A stretch of DNA of 64,000 nt, from NCBI GenBank assembly GCA_001898995.1, contig MKVZ01000004.1, positions 370,612-434,611 of the forward strand. Direction: 5' to 3'. This document shows, piece by piece, positions 8,369 through 17,720 of this stretch; positions within the stretch are counted from its first letter, which is position 1, and every line of letters starts with the position of its first letter. The DNA is from Rhizobiales bacterium 63-22. GTDB taxonomy: Bacteria > Pseudomonadota > Alphaproteobacteria > Rhizobiales > Rhizobiaceae. The notes under the pieces are model-generated. The model had not been told where the DNA came from. It saw only the letters and a list, made by a program, of their open reading frames with translations, and did no database searches. A program made the translations under genes and the position numbers.

Positions 8369-9661
8369 GTGGCGACGACGCTGAGACAGACCGACCCTGA
8401 TTTCGAGCGCAGGTTTTCCGCCTTCCTCGCCGGCAAGCGCGAGGTTTCGGCGGATGTGGACCGCGCGGCGCGCGAGATCGTGGAGCGCGTGCGGCGCGAG
8501 GGCGACGCGGCGCTGATCGATTATTCGCGCCGCTTCGACCGCATCGATCTGGAAAAGACCGGCATCGCCGTCACGGAAGCGGAGATCGAGGCCGCTTTCG
8601 CCGCCGCGCCCGCCTCCACCGTCGAGGCCCTGAAGCTGGCGCATGAGCGCATCGAGAAGCACCATGCGCGGCAATTGCCGAAGGACGACCGCTATACGGA
8701 TGCACTCGGCGTCGAGCTCGGCTCGCGCTGGACGGCCATCGAGGCGGTCGGGCTCTACGTGCCGGGCGGCACGGCGAGCTATCCGAGTTCGGTGCTGATG
8801 AATGCCGTGCCGGCCAAGGTTGCGGGCGTGGAGCGCATCGTCATGGTGGTGCCCTCCCCCGACGGCGTGCTCAACCCGCTGGTGCTGGTCGCCGCCCGCC
8901 TTGCAGGCGTATCGGAAATCTATCGCGTCGGGGGCGCGCAGGCCGTGGCGGCGCTCGCCTACGGCACCGAGACCATCCGGCCGGTGGCCAAGATCACCGG
9001 CCCCGGCAATGCCTACGTGGCGGCGGCCAAGCGCATCGTCTTCGGCACGGTCGGCATCGACATGATCGCCGGCCCGTCCGAGGTGCTGGTGATCGCCGAC
9101 CGCGACAACAATCCCGACTGGATTGCCGCCGACCTTTTGGCGCAGGCCGAGCACGATACGGCGGCGCAGTCGATCCTGATGACCGACGACGCGGCCTTCG
9201 CCAGATCGGTGGAGGAAGCGTTGGAGCGTCAGCTTCGTACCCTGCCGCGCACCGAAACCGCATCGGCAAGCTGGCGCGATTTCGGCGCAGTGATCCTGAT
9301 CGAGGATTTCGAGGCGGCGATCCCGCTCGCCAACCGCATCGCCGCCGAACATCTGGAGATCGCGGTCGCGGACGCGGAGGCGCTGCTGCCGAAAATCCGC
9401 AATGCCGGCTCGATCTTCATCGGCGGCTATACGCCGGAAGTGATCGGCGACTATGTCGGCGGCTGCAACCACGTCCTGCCGACGGCGCGCTCCGCCCGCT
9501 TCTCGTCCGGCCTGTCGGTGCTCGACTACATGAAGCGGACCTCGCTTCTGAAGCTCGGCGCCGAACAATTGCGTGTGCTTGGCCCGGCTGCGATCGAGAT
9601 CGCGCGCGCCGAGGGTCTCGACGCACACGCGCAATCCGTCGCCATCCGGCTCAATTTATGA
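8369..9661 (+). CDS. hisD: Histidinol dehydrogenase HisD
   Basis: Catalyses the last two steps of histidine synthesis, L-histidinol to L-histidine, with NAD+ and zinc. It has 430 residues. The family signature is in the stretch from GPGNAYV to GPSEVLV (about residues 211-243). Zinc and base residues are visible in AEHDTAAQ, AAEHLEI and GGCNHVLPT. The start is GTG 8369 with GAAGGA eight bases upstream. The next gene starts 6 bp after the stop, so the cluster hisD, UPF0262, phosphatase and probably onward forms one operon. Other his genes are elsewhere, as is usual in Rhizobiales. Confidence 0.98.
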   Translation: MATTLRQTDPDFERRFSAFLAGKREVSADVDRAAREIVERVRREGDAALIDYSRRFDRIDLEKTGIAVTEAEIEAAFAAAPASTVEALKLAHERIEKHHARQLPKDDRYTDALGVELGSRWTAIEAVGLYVPGGTASYPSSVLMNAVPAKVAGVERIVMVVPSPDGVLNPLVLVAARLAGVSEIYRVGGAQAVAALAYGTETIRPVAKITGPGNAYVAAAKRIVFGTVGIDMIAGPSEVLVIADRDNNPDWIAADLLAQAEHDTAAQSILMTDDAAFARSVEEALERQLRTLPRTETASASWRDFGAVILIEDFEAAIPLANRIAAEHLEIAVADAEALLPKIRNAGSIFIGGYTPEVIGDYVGGCNHVLPTARSARFSSGLSVLDYMKRTSLLKLGAEQLRVLGPAAIEIARAEGLDAHAQSVAIRLNL

Positions 9662-9667
9662 GGGACC

Positions 9668-10150
9668 ATGACCGCAGGCGTTCCCAATGCCCGTCTTGTC
9701 GATGTCGAACTCGATGAATCCATCGGGCGCTCGACACCGGATGTCGAGCACGAGCGCGCGGTGGCGATCTTCGATCTGATCGAGGAGAATTCCTTTCACC
9801 CCATCGGCGACGAGCAGGGCGGCCCCTACCGGCTGAAACTGTCGCTGATGGAATCGCGGCTGATCTTCTCCATCGCGCGCGAGAGCGGCGGCGAAGTGGC
9901 CACGCATATATTGTCGCTCACGCCCCTGCGCCGCGTCATCCGCGATTATTTCATGATCTGCGAAAGCTATTATCAGGCGATCCGCTCGGCCACGCCCAGC
10001 AAGATCGAGGCGATCGACATGGGCCGTCGCGGGCTGCACAACGAGGGTTCGCAGACCCTGCAAACGCGGCTGAAAGGCAAGATCGAGGTGGATTTCAATA
10101 CGGCGCGGCGTCTTTTCACGCTCGTCTGCGTGCTGCACTGGCGAGGCTGA
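9668..10150 (+). CDS. UPF0262 family protein
   Basis: Protein of 160 residues matching UPF0262, an alphaproteobacterial family of unknown function. Recognised by [14 protein letters not shown] near residue 30, [20 protein letters not shown] near 85 and the HNEGSQTLQ segment near 125. No membrane segment or signal peptide. It lies between hisD and a low-Mr phosphatase-like gene with gaps of 6 and 3 bp, the conserved arrangement in Rhizobiales. Co-transcription is near certain, but this does not reveal a function. Confidence 0.92.
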   Translation: MTAGVPNARLVDVELDESIGRSTPDVEHERAVAIFDLIEENSFHPIGDEQGGPYRLKLSLMESRLIFSIARESGGEVATHILSLTPLRRVIRDYFMICESYYQAIRSATPSKIEAIDMGRRGLHNEGSQTLQTRLKGKIEVDFNTARRLFTLVCVLHWRG

Positions 10151-10153
10151 CGG

Positions 10154-10651
10154 ATGGCCGCGACCGACACCGAAGCCCAATCCGACGCCGTAGAGACAGA
10201 AGTCGTGCAGGCGGAAACCGCGCCGAAAGACCGGCTGCCCGGCTCGCTGCTTTTCGTCTGCGGCAAGAACGCGATCCGCTCGCCCATGGCCGAGATTCTG
10301 GCGCGCAAGCTGTTGCCGCACAATATCTATATCGCGTCGGCGGGCGTGAAGCGCGGCGAGCGCGATCCCTTCGTGGATGCGGTGCTGGCGGAGGAAGGGC
10401 TTTCGCTTGACGACCGCCAGCCGCGCGGCATAGAGGAACTGGCCGACGGTTATTTCGACCTCATCGTGACGCTGACGCCGCTTGCCCATCACACCGTGCT
10501 GGAGCGTATGCGCGGCTTTTCAGTGGACGTGGAATACTGGCCGACGCCCGACCCGGCGCTGGTCGTCGGGCGCCGCGACCAGATCATGACCGCCTATCGC
10601 GACGTGCGCGACCGGCTGAAAGAGCGGATCACGCAGCGTTTCCGGCTGTGA
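10154..10651 (+). CDS. Low molecular weight phosphatase family protein
   Basis: Protein of 165 residues with the Cys-X5-Arg loop of low-Mr tyrosine phosphatases and arsenate reductases: LLFVCGKNAIRSPMAE (residues about 32-47). The nucleophile Cys and the loop Arg are present. The usual second asparagine is replaced within GKNAIR compared with the classic GNICRS. The late aspartate motif is probably PTPDPA near residue 131. The first 28 residues are a hydrophilic extension. Substrate unknown; it could act on protein phosphotyrosine. It follows UPF0262 by 3 bp. Confidence 0.85.
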   Translation: MAATDTEAQSDAVETEVVQAETAPKDRLPGSLLFVCGKNAIRSPMAEILARKLLPHNIYIASAGVKRGERDPFVDAVLAEEGLSLDDRQPRGIEELADGYFDLIVTLTPLAHHTVLERMRGFSVDVEYWPTPDPALVVGRRDQIMTAYRDVRDRLKERITQRFRL

Positions 10652-10766
10652 ACGGGTCGGTGGAATTCCGTTGTTCACAAATGCAGCCTGATCGTATAGG
10701 TTCCGCGCAAAATTCAGACCTATAGTCCTTTGCGGACGATATTCATCGAGAAAGAACAGGTATCGC

Positions 10767-10985
10767 ATGGCGAAAGAAGAAGTCCTCGAATTTCCGGGCG
10801 TGGTCACGGAACTGCTGCCCAACGCAATGTTCCGCGTGAAGCTCGAAAACGAACATGAGATCATCGCACACACGGCCGGGCGCATGCGCAAGAACCGCAT
10901 CCGCGTGCTGGCAGGCGACAAGGTTCTGGTCGAGATGACGCCTTACGACCTCACCAAGGGCCGCATCACCTACCGCTTCAAGTAA
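10767..10985 (+). CDS. infA: Translation initiation factor IF-1
   Basis: Seventy-two-residue S1-like OB-fold protein, full length for IF-1. Characteristic segments are [34 protein letters not shown] and the end [10 protein letters not shown]. It binds the 30S A site during initiation. It is 115 bp after the phosphatase gene, so it may have its own promoter, and 16 bp before maf. Confidence 0.99.
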   Translation: MAKEEVLEFPGVVTELLPNAMFRVKLENEHEIIAHTAGRMRKNRIRVLAGDKVLVEMTPYDLTKGRITYRFK

Positions 10986-11001
10986 GGCCGGGTATATCAG
11001 C

Positions 11002-11646
11002 TTGGCGACCGAAACCACACATAGTCTGGTTCTGGCTTCCGGCTCTCCGCGCAGGATCGAACTGCTGCGGCAGGCCGGCATCGCGCCGGATCGCGTGCAG
11101 CCGGCGGATGTGGACGAAACGCCGCAGCGCTCGGAACATCCGCGCTCGCTGGCGCGGCGTCTGTCGCGGGAGAAGGCGCTGGCCGCGCTGGAACGGATGA
11201 AGGGCGAGGAAAGCCCCGGCAAGCCGCCCGTGCCCATCCTTGTACTCGCCGCCGACACGGTGGTCGCGGTCGGGCGGCGCATCCTGCCCAAGACCGAAAG
11301 CGCCGACGAAGCACGCGAATGCCTGCGCCTCCTGTCGGGCCGGTCGCACAAGGTGTTCACCGGCGTCTGCCTCGTGCTGCCCAACGGCAATCTGCGCCAG
11401 ACGCTGGTGGAAACGCGCCTGCGCTTCGAGCGCCTGTCGCGGCGGCAGATCGACGCCTATCTCTCTTCCGGCGAGTGGCGCGGCAAGGCCGGCGGTTATG
11501 CCATACAGGGCCTCGCCGGCAGTTTCGTCGTCAAGCTGGTCGGCTCCTACACCAATGTGGTCGGGCTGCCCTTGCAGGAAACGGTGAGCCTGCTGGCGGA
11601 TGCCGGCTATCCCGTGCACGCCAACTGGGGAAGCGGCAAGGTCTGA
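11002..11646 (+). CDS. maf: Maf-family nucleotide pyrophosphatase
   Basis: Predicted 214-residue Maf protein, a house-cleaning nucleoside triphosphate pyrophosphatase that removes modified or non-canonical nucleotides. The family start [18 protein letters not shown] is at residues 9-26, the catalytic Asp is in [11 protein letters not shown], and the Lys/Gln region is [13 protein letters not shown]. The start is probably TTG 11002; no ATG gives the conserved N-terminus. The overlap with upstream sequence of yacG shows tight packing. Confidence 0.94.
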   Translation: MATETTHSLVLASGSPRRIELLRQAGIAPDRVQPADVDETPQRSEHPRSLARRLSREKALAALERMKGEESPGKPPVPILVLAADTVVAVGRRILPKTESADEARECLRLLSGRSHKVFTGVCLVLPNGNLRQTLVETRLRFERLSRRQIDAYLSSGEWRGKAGGYAIQGLAGSFVVKLVGSYTNVVGLPLQETVSLLADAGYPVHANWGSGKV

Positions 11647-11653
11647 CATAACG

Positions 11654-11869
11654 ATGAGCGGCAAGAAGGACATATCGGCGGCAACCGGCGCGCGCGTGAC
11701 ACCGCTGCGCCCGACGCGGCCCTGCCCCGAATGCGGCAAGCCCTCGACGCGCGAGAACTATCCCTTCTGCTCGCCGCGCTGCAAGAGCATCGACCTCAAC
11801 CGATGGCTCTCGGGCAGCTATGTCATCCCCGGAAAACCGCTCGGCGAGGACGAGGAAAACGGCGAATAG
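11654..11869 (+). CDS. yacG: DNA gyrase inhibitor YacG
   Basis: Protein of 71 residues with a single zinc ribbon: CPECGKPS...[17 protein letters not shown], four Cys ligands. YacG proteins bind GyrB and inhibit gyrase, and the DLNRWL segment is the family hallmark. ATG 11654 is 8 bp after the maf stop; the C-terminal tail is acidic (GEDEENGE). maf-yacG-tRNA-Phe is the conserved rhizobial order. Confidence 0.95.
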   Translation: MSGKKDISAATGARVTPLRPTRPCPECGKPSTRENYPFCSPRCKSIDLNRWLSGSYVIPGKPLGEDEENGE

Positions 11870-12022
11870 ACGGTGCTTTTTCAAGTGGAATCAACCTGTT
11901 GGCGGAGCAGGCGGAAAAGCGCGCAAAAAATACGATACGGTGCTGGACAGCGCGTAATTTAATGCTATAACCCACCCACTTCCGGCGGCGAAGACCCGCC
12001 GGTGCGGCGCGAGCCGCGGGAT

Positions 12023-12098
12023 GCCCGGATAGCTCAGTTGGTAGAGCAGCGGATTGAAAATCCGCGTGTCGGTGGTTCGAATCCGCCTCCGGGCACCA
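12023..12098 (+). tRNA. tRNA-Phe (GAA)
   Basis: Standard 76-nt cloverleaf: acceptor GCCCGGA/TCCGGGC, anticodon stem GCGGA/TCCGC with loop TTGAAAA (anticodon GAA), T-loop TTCGAAT and encoded CCA. No att-like duplicate of its 3' end was noticed in the window. Confidence 0.98.
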
Positions 12099-12217
12099 TC
12101 CGATCTTCCCTCACGACAGTTTCAGAAAACCGGCACGCCTGTCCGTGGCTCTCAAGCTTGCATCTTTAGAAGTAGGCGGATAGAGCTAGCCCAATTTCGA
12201 TTTTCGAGGGGCATCCC

Positions 12218-13180
12218 GTGGCATTCATCACCAGATTATCCGCTTTCGTCGGCCGGACCTTCGCGGTCTGGGTCATCCTCTTCGCCGTGCTGGGCTTTTT
12301 CTTTCCCGACGTCTTCAAGCATCTGACGCCCTTCATCGCCCTGCTGCTCGGCATCATCATGTTCGGCATGGGCCTGACGCTTTCGCTCGACGATTTCCGC
12401 GCATTGATAAAGCGCCCGTTCGAGGTCGCCATCGGCGTCATCGCGCATTTCTTCATCATGCCCGTGCTCGCCGTCATCCTGACCCGTGTCATCCCCATGT
12501 CGCCGGAAGTGGCGGCGGGCGTCATCCTCGTCGGCTGCTGCCCCGGAGGCACCTCCAGCAACGTCATGACCTATCTCGCCAAGGGCGACGTGGCGCTCAG
12601 CGTGGCCTGCACCAGCGTGACGACGCTGGCCGCCCCCATCGTGACGCCGTTCCTCGTCTGGCTCCTCGCCAGCCAGTATCTTCCCGTCGATCCGTTCGCA
12701 ATGTTCGTCAGCATCCTTCAGGTGATCCTGCTGCCGCTGGTGCTCGGCTTCATCGTCCAGAAACTGATGCCCGGCGTGGTGAAAGCCTCCATGCCGCTCC
12801 TGCCGATCGTCAGCGTGATCGGCATCGTGCTGATCGTCGCGGCGGTCGTGGGCGCGAGCAAGGGCGCGATCGCCAGTTCCGGCCTGCTGATCTTCCTGAT
12901 CGTCGTGCTGCATAACGGTTTCGGCTATCTGTTCGGCTATTTCACCGCCAAGCTGTTCGGCCTGAACCTGCCCAAGCGCAAGGCGCTGGCCATCGAGGTG
13001 GGGATGCAGAACAGCGGGCTGGGCGCGGCACTCGCCACCGCCTATTTCTCGCCCGTCGCCGCCGTGCCGAGCGCAATCTTCAGTGTCTGGCACAACATAT
13101 CGGGCGCGACCATCGCCAATTATTTCTCCGCCCGGACGGAAGAAGAAACGACCGAGACTACCCCGCTGAAGGCAGGATAG
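12218..13180 (+). CDS. Bile acid:sodium symporter (BASS) family transporter
   Basis: Inner-membrane transporter of 320 residues with about nine to ten hydrophobic segments. Family features are GIIMFGMGLTLSLDDF near residue 45, VGCCPGGTSSNVMTYLAKGDVALSV near 105 and the end motif EVGMQNSGLGAALA near 265, which form the crossed-helix sodium sites. The start is GTG 12218 with GAGGGG upstream. The substrate is unknown; bacterial members carry organic acids such as pantoate or keto acids. The C-terminus is a short charged tail (EEETTETTPLKAG). Confidence 0.92.
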   Translation: MAFITRLSAFVGRTFAVWVILFAVLGFFFPDVFKHLTPFIALLLGIIMFGMGLTLSLDDFRALIKRPFEVAIGVIAHFFIMPVLAVILTRVIPMSPEVAAGVILVGCCPGGTSSNVMTYLAKGDVALSVACTSVTTLAAPIVTPFLVWLLASQYLPVDPFAMFVSILQVILLPLVLGFIVQKLMPGVVKASMPLLPIVSVIGIVLIVAAVVGASKGAIASSGLLIFLIVVLHNGFGYLFGYFTAKLFGLNLPKRKALAIEVGMQNSGLGAALATAYFSPVAAVPSAIFSVWHNISGATIANYFSARTEEETTETTPLKAG

Positions 13181-13236
13181 ACGGTACACATTCCGCGCCC
13201 ACGCGGCGCGGACCGTCCATATATAAGAGGATATTC

Positions 13237-13677
13237 ATGCTCTGGACCCTGTTCGGCATTCTTTCCGGCGCCTGCATCGCCATTCAGGCGCCGATCAATG
13301 CTGCCCTGTCGCGCGGGCTTGGCTCACCCGTCACGGCGGCGGCCATTTCCTTCCTTGCGGGTGCGATCATCCTTGCCATTGTCGCCACCGCCACCGCAAA
13401 ACTGACGGGCGCAACACCCGCTTTCAGCGTGCCGCCGCTCTGGCTCTATGCGGCCGGCGGCTTTCTCGGCTGCTTCTACGTGACCACTTCGATCCTGCTC
13501 ACGCCGCGCATCGGGGCGGCGGCGGTGATGGGGCTGGCCGTGGCGGGGCAATTGACGGCCGGCCTGCTCGCCGACCGCTTCGGCTTCATGGGCGTCGCCG
13601 TGCGCGAGATCACAGCAGGGCGCATCGCCGGCGCGGCGCTGCTTCTCACCGGCGCGCTGATGATCCGTTTCCTTTAG
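13237..13677 (+). CDS. DMT-superfamily YdcZ (DUF606) membrane protein
   Basis: Protein of 146 residues with five predicted membrane helices, matching the DUF606/YdcZ half-size DMT family: it begins LFGILSGACIAIQAPINAALSRGLGS and has the inner motif AGGFLGCFYVTTSILLTPRIGAAA. Function is unknown; related proteins are thought to work as dimers or with a second half. It follows the BASS gene after 56 bp. The stop codon lies in the first bases of a dispersed repeat. Confidence 0.88.
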   Translation: MLWTLFGILSGACIAIQAPINAALSRGLGSPVTAAAISFLAGAIILAIVATATAKLTGATPAFSVPPLWLYAAGGFLGCFYVTTSILLTPRIGAAAVMGLAVAGQLTAGLLADRFGFMGVAVREITAGRIAGAALLLTGALMIRFL

Positions 13678-13813
13678 AGCGGTTCCCGTTTTCACGGAAC
13701 CGTTCTATCTCTTTGTTTTTACGCATTATCCTGACGCATCGGAGCAGGTTCAGACATCAGTCCGGTGGACTGATGTCCCTGCGGAGGCGCTTCGCACTTT
13801 TGCTGGAAATGCT
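13676..13813 (+). repeat. Dispersed intergenic repeat, copy C with internal palindrome
   Basis: Same head (AGAGCGGTTCC...) and end (GCTTCGCACTTTTGCTGGAAATGCT, split by the family core) as copy B. About 40 extra bases sit in the middle, including an 11-bp arm palindrome GACATCAGTCC-GGT-GGACTGATGTC. The insert interrupts the segment that reads GACGCAAAACC in the others. Confidence 0.85.
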
Positions 13814-13818
13814 CCAAT

Positions 13819-13842
13819 GAAAACGCCGCCCTCCGGGCGGCG
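13819..13842 (-). terminator. Rho-independent terminator of the sox operon
   Basis: Stem CGCCGCCC/GGGCGGCG with a 3-nt loop, followed on the minus strand by TTTTC. It lies 8 bp after the soxG stop. Confidence 0.85.
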
Positions 13843-13850
13843 CCGAAAAG

Positions 13851-14393
13851 TCAGATTTCGCGGCTGGCCGCTTCCAGAAGCGTCCAGACGTGATCGGCGA
13901 AGGAGTTCCACACCTCGATCCGGTAGCGGTCGGCGGCTTCCTTCAAGAGGATGATCTGCACGCGGTCGAAGATGGTGCGCGCGGCTCCCGGGGCCGGCAT
14001 GGAGGCGAGGTCCAGCGGCGAGGCGGCGTTGAGCAGCCATTCCGCCTTCGGGCCCTCGATCACGATGCCCAGTTCGCGGTGGCTGACCTCGACCAGACTG
14101 TGCGGATCGGTCTCGTAGAGCTTGGCGAAAGCCTCGACCACGGCGGGGGCCTTGGCCTCGCCGGTGCGGATGAACCATTCGTCCGGCCCGATGCAGGCGG
14201 CCGAGACGTCGCCCGTCTCGATAAGGCCGCCGATCTTGGGCGGCAGGGCAGCGCCGAGCGCCTTTTCGGCCAGGGCCAGCTTTTCCGGGGCGATACGCAG
14301 GACGAAGCGGGCGCAGTCGGCGGCGGAGCGGACATCGAGACGGCCGGTAATGGCGATCGTCCGGTTCGCGAAGGGGTTGATCTGTTGCAGCAT
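13851..14393 (-). CDS. soxG: Sarcosine oxidase subunit gamma
   Basis: Gamma subunit (180 residues) of heterotetrameric sarcosine oxidase, which oxidatively demethylates sarcosine to glycine with folate. It is a GcvT-like fold without a catalytic residue of its own. Recognisable segments are IGPDEWFIRT near residue 70, SLVEVSHRELGIVIEGP near 98 and the end WNSFADHVWTLLEAA. It is the last gene of the soxB-D-A-G operon, 10 bp after soxA, with a terminator behind it. Confidence 0.93.
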   Translation of the reverse strand: MLQQINPFANRTIAITGRLDVRSAADCARFVLRIAPEKLALAEKALGAALPPKIGGLIETGDVSAACIGPDEWFIRTGEAKAPAVVEAFAKLYETDPHSLVEVSHRELGIVIEGPKAEWLLNAASPLDLASMPAPGAARTIFDRVQIILLKEAADRYRIEVWNSFADHVWTLLEAASREI

Positions 14394-14403
14394 GACGCGA
14401 TCC

Positions 14404-17400
14404 TTATCCGTTCAGCTTCTTGCCTTCGGGGTCGTAGAAGACCAGCCCGGTGACTTCCGCCTCGTGCACGCTACCGTCCGGCATCGGCATGTAGAGGGTC
14501 TGGCCCATGCGATCCTTGCCGCCGGAAACGAGCGCCATGGCGAAGGACCGGCCGAGCGTCTCGCTCCAGTAGGACGAGGTGACGTGGCCCAGCATGGTCA
14601 TCGGCACGGCCTGCTTCGGGTCGGCGACGATCTGCGCGCCTTCCTCCAGCACCAGTTTCGGGTTCTTGGGCAGAAGGCCGACCAGATGCTTGCGGTCCTT
14701 CTTCTGCATGTCGGGCCGCGCCAGCGAGCGCTTGCCGACGAAATCCGGCTTCTGCTTGCCGATGGCCCAGCCGAGCGCGGCGTCGTCCGGCGTCACCGTG
14801 CCGTCGGTGTCCTGACCGACGATGATGTAGCCCTTCTCGGCGCGCAGGACGTGCATGGTCTCAGTGCCGTAGGGCGTGATGCCGTATTGCTTGCCGGCTT
14901 CATAGAGCGCCTTCCACAGCGCGAGACCGTAGCGGGCGGGCACGTTGATCTCGAAGCCCAGCTCGCCGGTGAAGCTCATGCGGAACAGCCGCGCGGGCGT
15001 GCCGAGGAACTTGCATTCGGCCACCGACATATGCGGGAAGGCCTCGTCGGAAATGTCGACGCCCTCCACCATCGGCTCGATCAGCCTGCGCGCATTGGGG
15101 CCGTTGAGCGCCACGGTCGCCCATTGCTCGGTGGTCGAGGTCAGCGACACGCGCAGCTCGGGCCATTCGGTCTGGAGATAGTCCTCCATCATGTTGAGCA
15201 CACGCGCCGCGCCGCCGGTCGTCGTGGTGACGTGGAAGCGGTCCTGCGAGAGGCGGCCGACGACGCCGTCGTCGCGGATGAAGCCGTCTTCGCCCAGAAG
15301 CAGGCCGTAGCGGCAGCGGCCGACGCCGAGCTTGGTCCACGGATTGGTGTACATGCGGTTCATGAATTCGGCAGCGTCCGGCCCGACCACCTCGATCTTG
15401 CCGAGCGTCGAGGCGTCGAAGATGCCGAGCGATTCGCGCACCGCCTTGCATTCGCGCGCCACGGCCTTGTGCATGTCCTCGCCCGCCTTGGGGAAGTACC
15501 ATGCGCGCCGCCACAGCGACACCGGCTCGAAGGCCGCGCCCTGCTCTTCCGCCCATGGGTCGATGGGCGTCTTGCGCGTCACGTCGAACAGTTTGCCGCG
15601 GTTATAGCCGCAGAACGCGCCAAAGGTGGTCGGTGTATAGGGCGGGCGGAAGGTGGTGAGGCCCACCTTCGGCGCGGGACGGCTCAGGGCGTCGGAGGCG
15701 ACGGCGAGACCGTTGATGTTCGACGTCTTGCCCTGATCGGTCGCCATGCCGTTGGTGGTGTAGCGCTTGATGTGCTCGATGGAGCGGAAGCCCTCGCGCA
15801 CGGCCAAACGGATGTCCTTGGCGGTGACGTCGTTCTGGAAATCGAGGAAGGCCTTGGCCTTGCCCGGATCGCGGTCGGTCGGCAATTCGCGGCAACTCAC
15901 GCCCGTGCAGACGAAATCGCCGGCCACCGCGTAGTCGCCGGCCTTGGCCTTGTAGCCCGCGTCGTTGGCCGCAGCCGCGCCGCATTGCGCGCCCTCGCGG
16001 ATGGCGGCGTCGAGGTCGAAATGGCCGTTGCCCGCGCCGGCGACGCGGCTTTCCTCGGTGCGCTCGCCCGGAAGGTAGATCTGGCGTTCCTCGTCCCAGA
16101 CCAACTGGCCCTTGGTGTGCGAGAACAGATGCACGCTCGGGTTCCAGCCGCCCGACATCAGCACCACGTCGCAGGCGATGGTGCGCGCCGCGCCCACCTT
16201 ACCACCCGTCACGGGATTGACCCGGATGGAGGAGACGCGCAGGCGGCCGCTCGTGCCGGTGGCGGTCCAGCCGGTCAGCACCTCGATGCCAAGCATGCGG
16301 GCGCGGTCGACGAGGCCGGCCGGAACGGACGGACGGATATCGACGATGGCCGGCACGTTGACGCCCGCCATCTTGAGGTCGAAGGCGGCGAGCCAGGCAG
16401 AATCGTGCGAAGTGACGACCACCGCCGTCTTGCCGACGCGCACGCCGTAGCGGTTGAGATAGGTGCGCGCAGCACCCGCCAGCATGACGCCGGGGCGGTC
16501 GTTGCCGGCGAAGACCAGCGGCTTTTCGATCGCCCCTTGCGCCAGCACGACCTGCTTGGCGCGCACGCGCCACATGCGTTCGCGCGGGGCGTCGGCGGCG
16601 GGGTGCGGCAGATGGTCGGTCAGGCGCTCGCACAGGCCGAGCATGTTCTGGTGATAATAGCCGATGGCGGTGGTGCGCGGCAGAAGCGTGACGTTCGGAT
16701 TGGCTTCGAGCGCCGCCAGCGTTTCCTTCAGCCAGTCCCAGCTCGCGCGGCCGTTGATGACCGGCTCCGGCTCGGACAGGAGCGAACCGCCCATTTCCGC
16801 CTGCTCGTCGCAGAGCATTACCTTCGCGCCGCTCTTCGCGGCTTCGAGCGCTGCGGCCAGACCGGCGGGACCGGCGCCGACCACCAGCACGTCGCAATAG
16901 GCATAGCGGCTGGCATAGGTGTCGGGGTCGATTTCGGTCGGCGACTTGCCGAGGCCGGCGGCCCCACGGATGAAGGGCTCGTAGACCTTGGTCCAGAAGC
17001 TCTTCGGCCACATGAAGGTCTTGTAGTAGAAGCCCGCCGAGAAGAACATGTAGAGCGCGTCGTTGACCGCGCCGACGTCGCGCTTCAGCGACGGCCAGTG
17101 GTTCTGGGTCTCGACTTTGAGGCCGTCATAAAGCTCCAGCACCGTGGCGCGGGTGTTCGGCTCGGTACGGCCGGGTCCGCGTGAGACGCCCATCAGCGCA
17201 TTCGGCTCCTCGGAGCCGGCGGAGAGGATGCCGCGCGGGCGGTGATATTTGAACGACCGGCCGGCCAGATGCTGGCCGTTGGCGAGCATGGCCGAAGCGA
17301 GCGTGTCGCCCTCGAAGCCGCCGAAGGTTTCGCCGTTGAAGGTGAACCGCACCGATTTGGCGTAATTGACGCGGCCTTTGCCGTTGACGCGCATCTCGCT

Positions 17401-17406
17401 CATCAT
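14404..17406 (-). CDS. soxA: Sarcosine oxidase subunit alpha
   Basis: The 1000-residue alpha subunit, full length. It has an N-terminal ferredoxin-like domain (FTFNGETFGGFEGDTLASA near 23), an NAD(P)-binding disulfide-reductase-type domain (VVGAGPAGLAAALEAA near 176) and a C-terminal GcvT-type tetrahydrofolate-binding domain (RMSFTGELGFEINVPARYG). It forms part of the membrane-associated or cytoplasmic oxidase that passes formaldehyde to folate. The start at ATG 17406 has GGAG upstream; the soxD stop overlaps it. No frameshift seen. The very long reading frame on the opposite strand is a GC-rich shadow. Confidence 0.96.
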   Translation of the reverse strand: MMSEMRVNGKGRVNYAKSVRFTFNGETFGGFEGDTLASAMLANGQHLAGRSFKYHRPRGILSAGSEEPNALMGVSRGPGRTEPNTRATVLELYDGLKVETQNHWPSLKRDVGAVNDALYMFFSAGFYYKTFMWPKSFWTKVYEPFIRGAAGLGKSPTEIDPDTYASRYAYCDVLVVGAGPAGLAAALEAAKSGAKVMLCDEQAEMGGSLLSEPEPVINGRASWDWLKETLAALEANPNVTLLPRTTAIGYYHQNMLGLCERLTDHLPHPAADAPRERMWRVRAKQVVLAQGAIEKPLVFAGNDRPGVMLAGAARTYLNRYGVRVGKTAVVVTSHDSAWLAAFDLKMAGVNVPAIVDIRPSVPAGLVDRARMLGIEVLTGWTATGTSGRLRVSSIRVNPVTGGKVGAARTIACDVVLMSGGWNPSVHLFSHTKGQLVWDEERQIYLPGERTEESRVAGAGNGHFDLDAAIREGAQCGAAAANDAGYKAKAGDYAVAGDFVCTGVSCRELPTDRDPGKAKAFLDFQNDVTAKDIRLAVREGFRSIEHIKRYTTNGMATDQGKTSNINGLAVASDALSRPAPKVGLTTFRPPYTPTTFGAFCGYNRGKLFDVTRKTPIDPWAEEQGAAFEPVSLWRRAWYFPKAGEDMHKAVARECKAVRESLGIFDASTLGKIEVVGPDAAEFMNRMYTNPWTKLGVGRCRYGLLLGEDGFIRDDGVVGRLSQDRFHVTTTTGGAARVLNMMEDYLQTEWPELRVSLTSTTEQWATVALNGPNARRLIEPMVEGVDISDEAFPHMSVAECKFLGTPARLFRMSFTGELGFEINVPARYGLALWKALYEAGKQYGITPYGTETMHVLRAEKGYIIVGQDTDGTVTPDDAALGWAIGKQKPDFVGKRSLARPDMQKKDRKHLVGLLPKNPKLVLEEGAQIVADPKQAVPMTMLGHVTSSYWSETLGRSFAMALVSGGKDRMGQTLYMPMPDGSVHEAEVTGLVFYDPEGKKLNG

Positions 17407-17708
17407 TTCGTCTCCTGCGCCGCGAGTTCGGCCTCGGTGGGGCGCGGCTGGCCGGCCTTATAGGTCATCACGAATTTGTCGCTTACCGTGTCGCGCACGG
17501 CGTTGAAGAAACGGCCGCAGCCGTTGATGTGCCGCCAGCGCTCGAAATGGGTGCCGCGCGGATTGGAGCGGACGAAGAGGAAGTCGCGCCATTCGTCGTC
17601 GGTCAGCGCGGACGGATCGGCCGGGCGCGCGATATGGGCCTCGCCCGCATAGGCGAATTCGAGTTCGGGGCGTTCCATGTCGCAATAGGGGCAACGGATC
17701 AGAAGCAT
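17403..17708 (-). CDS. soxD: Sarcosine oxidase subunit delta
   Basis: Small subunit of 101 residues with zinc ligands in IRCPYCDMERPE (Cys6 and Cys9) and RWRHINGCGRFFNAVRDT (His and Cys), the normal SoxD pattern. The GTHFERW segment and the tail EAELAAQETK are typical. It overlaps soxA by 4 bp and follows soxB by 12 bp. Confidence 0.95.
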   Translation of the reverse strand: MLLIRCPYCDMERPELEFAYAGEAHIARPADPSALTDDEWRDFLFVRSNPRGTHFERWRHINGCGRFFNAVRDTVSDKFVMTYKAGQPRPTEAELAAQETK

Positions 17709-17720
17709 GGCAAATAATCC

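Noticed and set aside
14122..17184. Plus-strand ORF of about 1000 residues opposite soxA
   Set aside because: High-GC antisense shadow; residue composition is Arg/Gly/Ala/His-rich and soxA on the other strand is certain.
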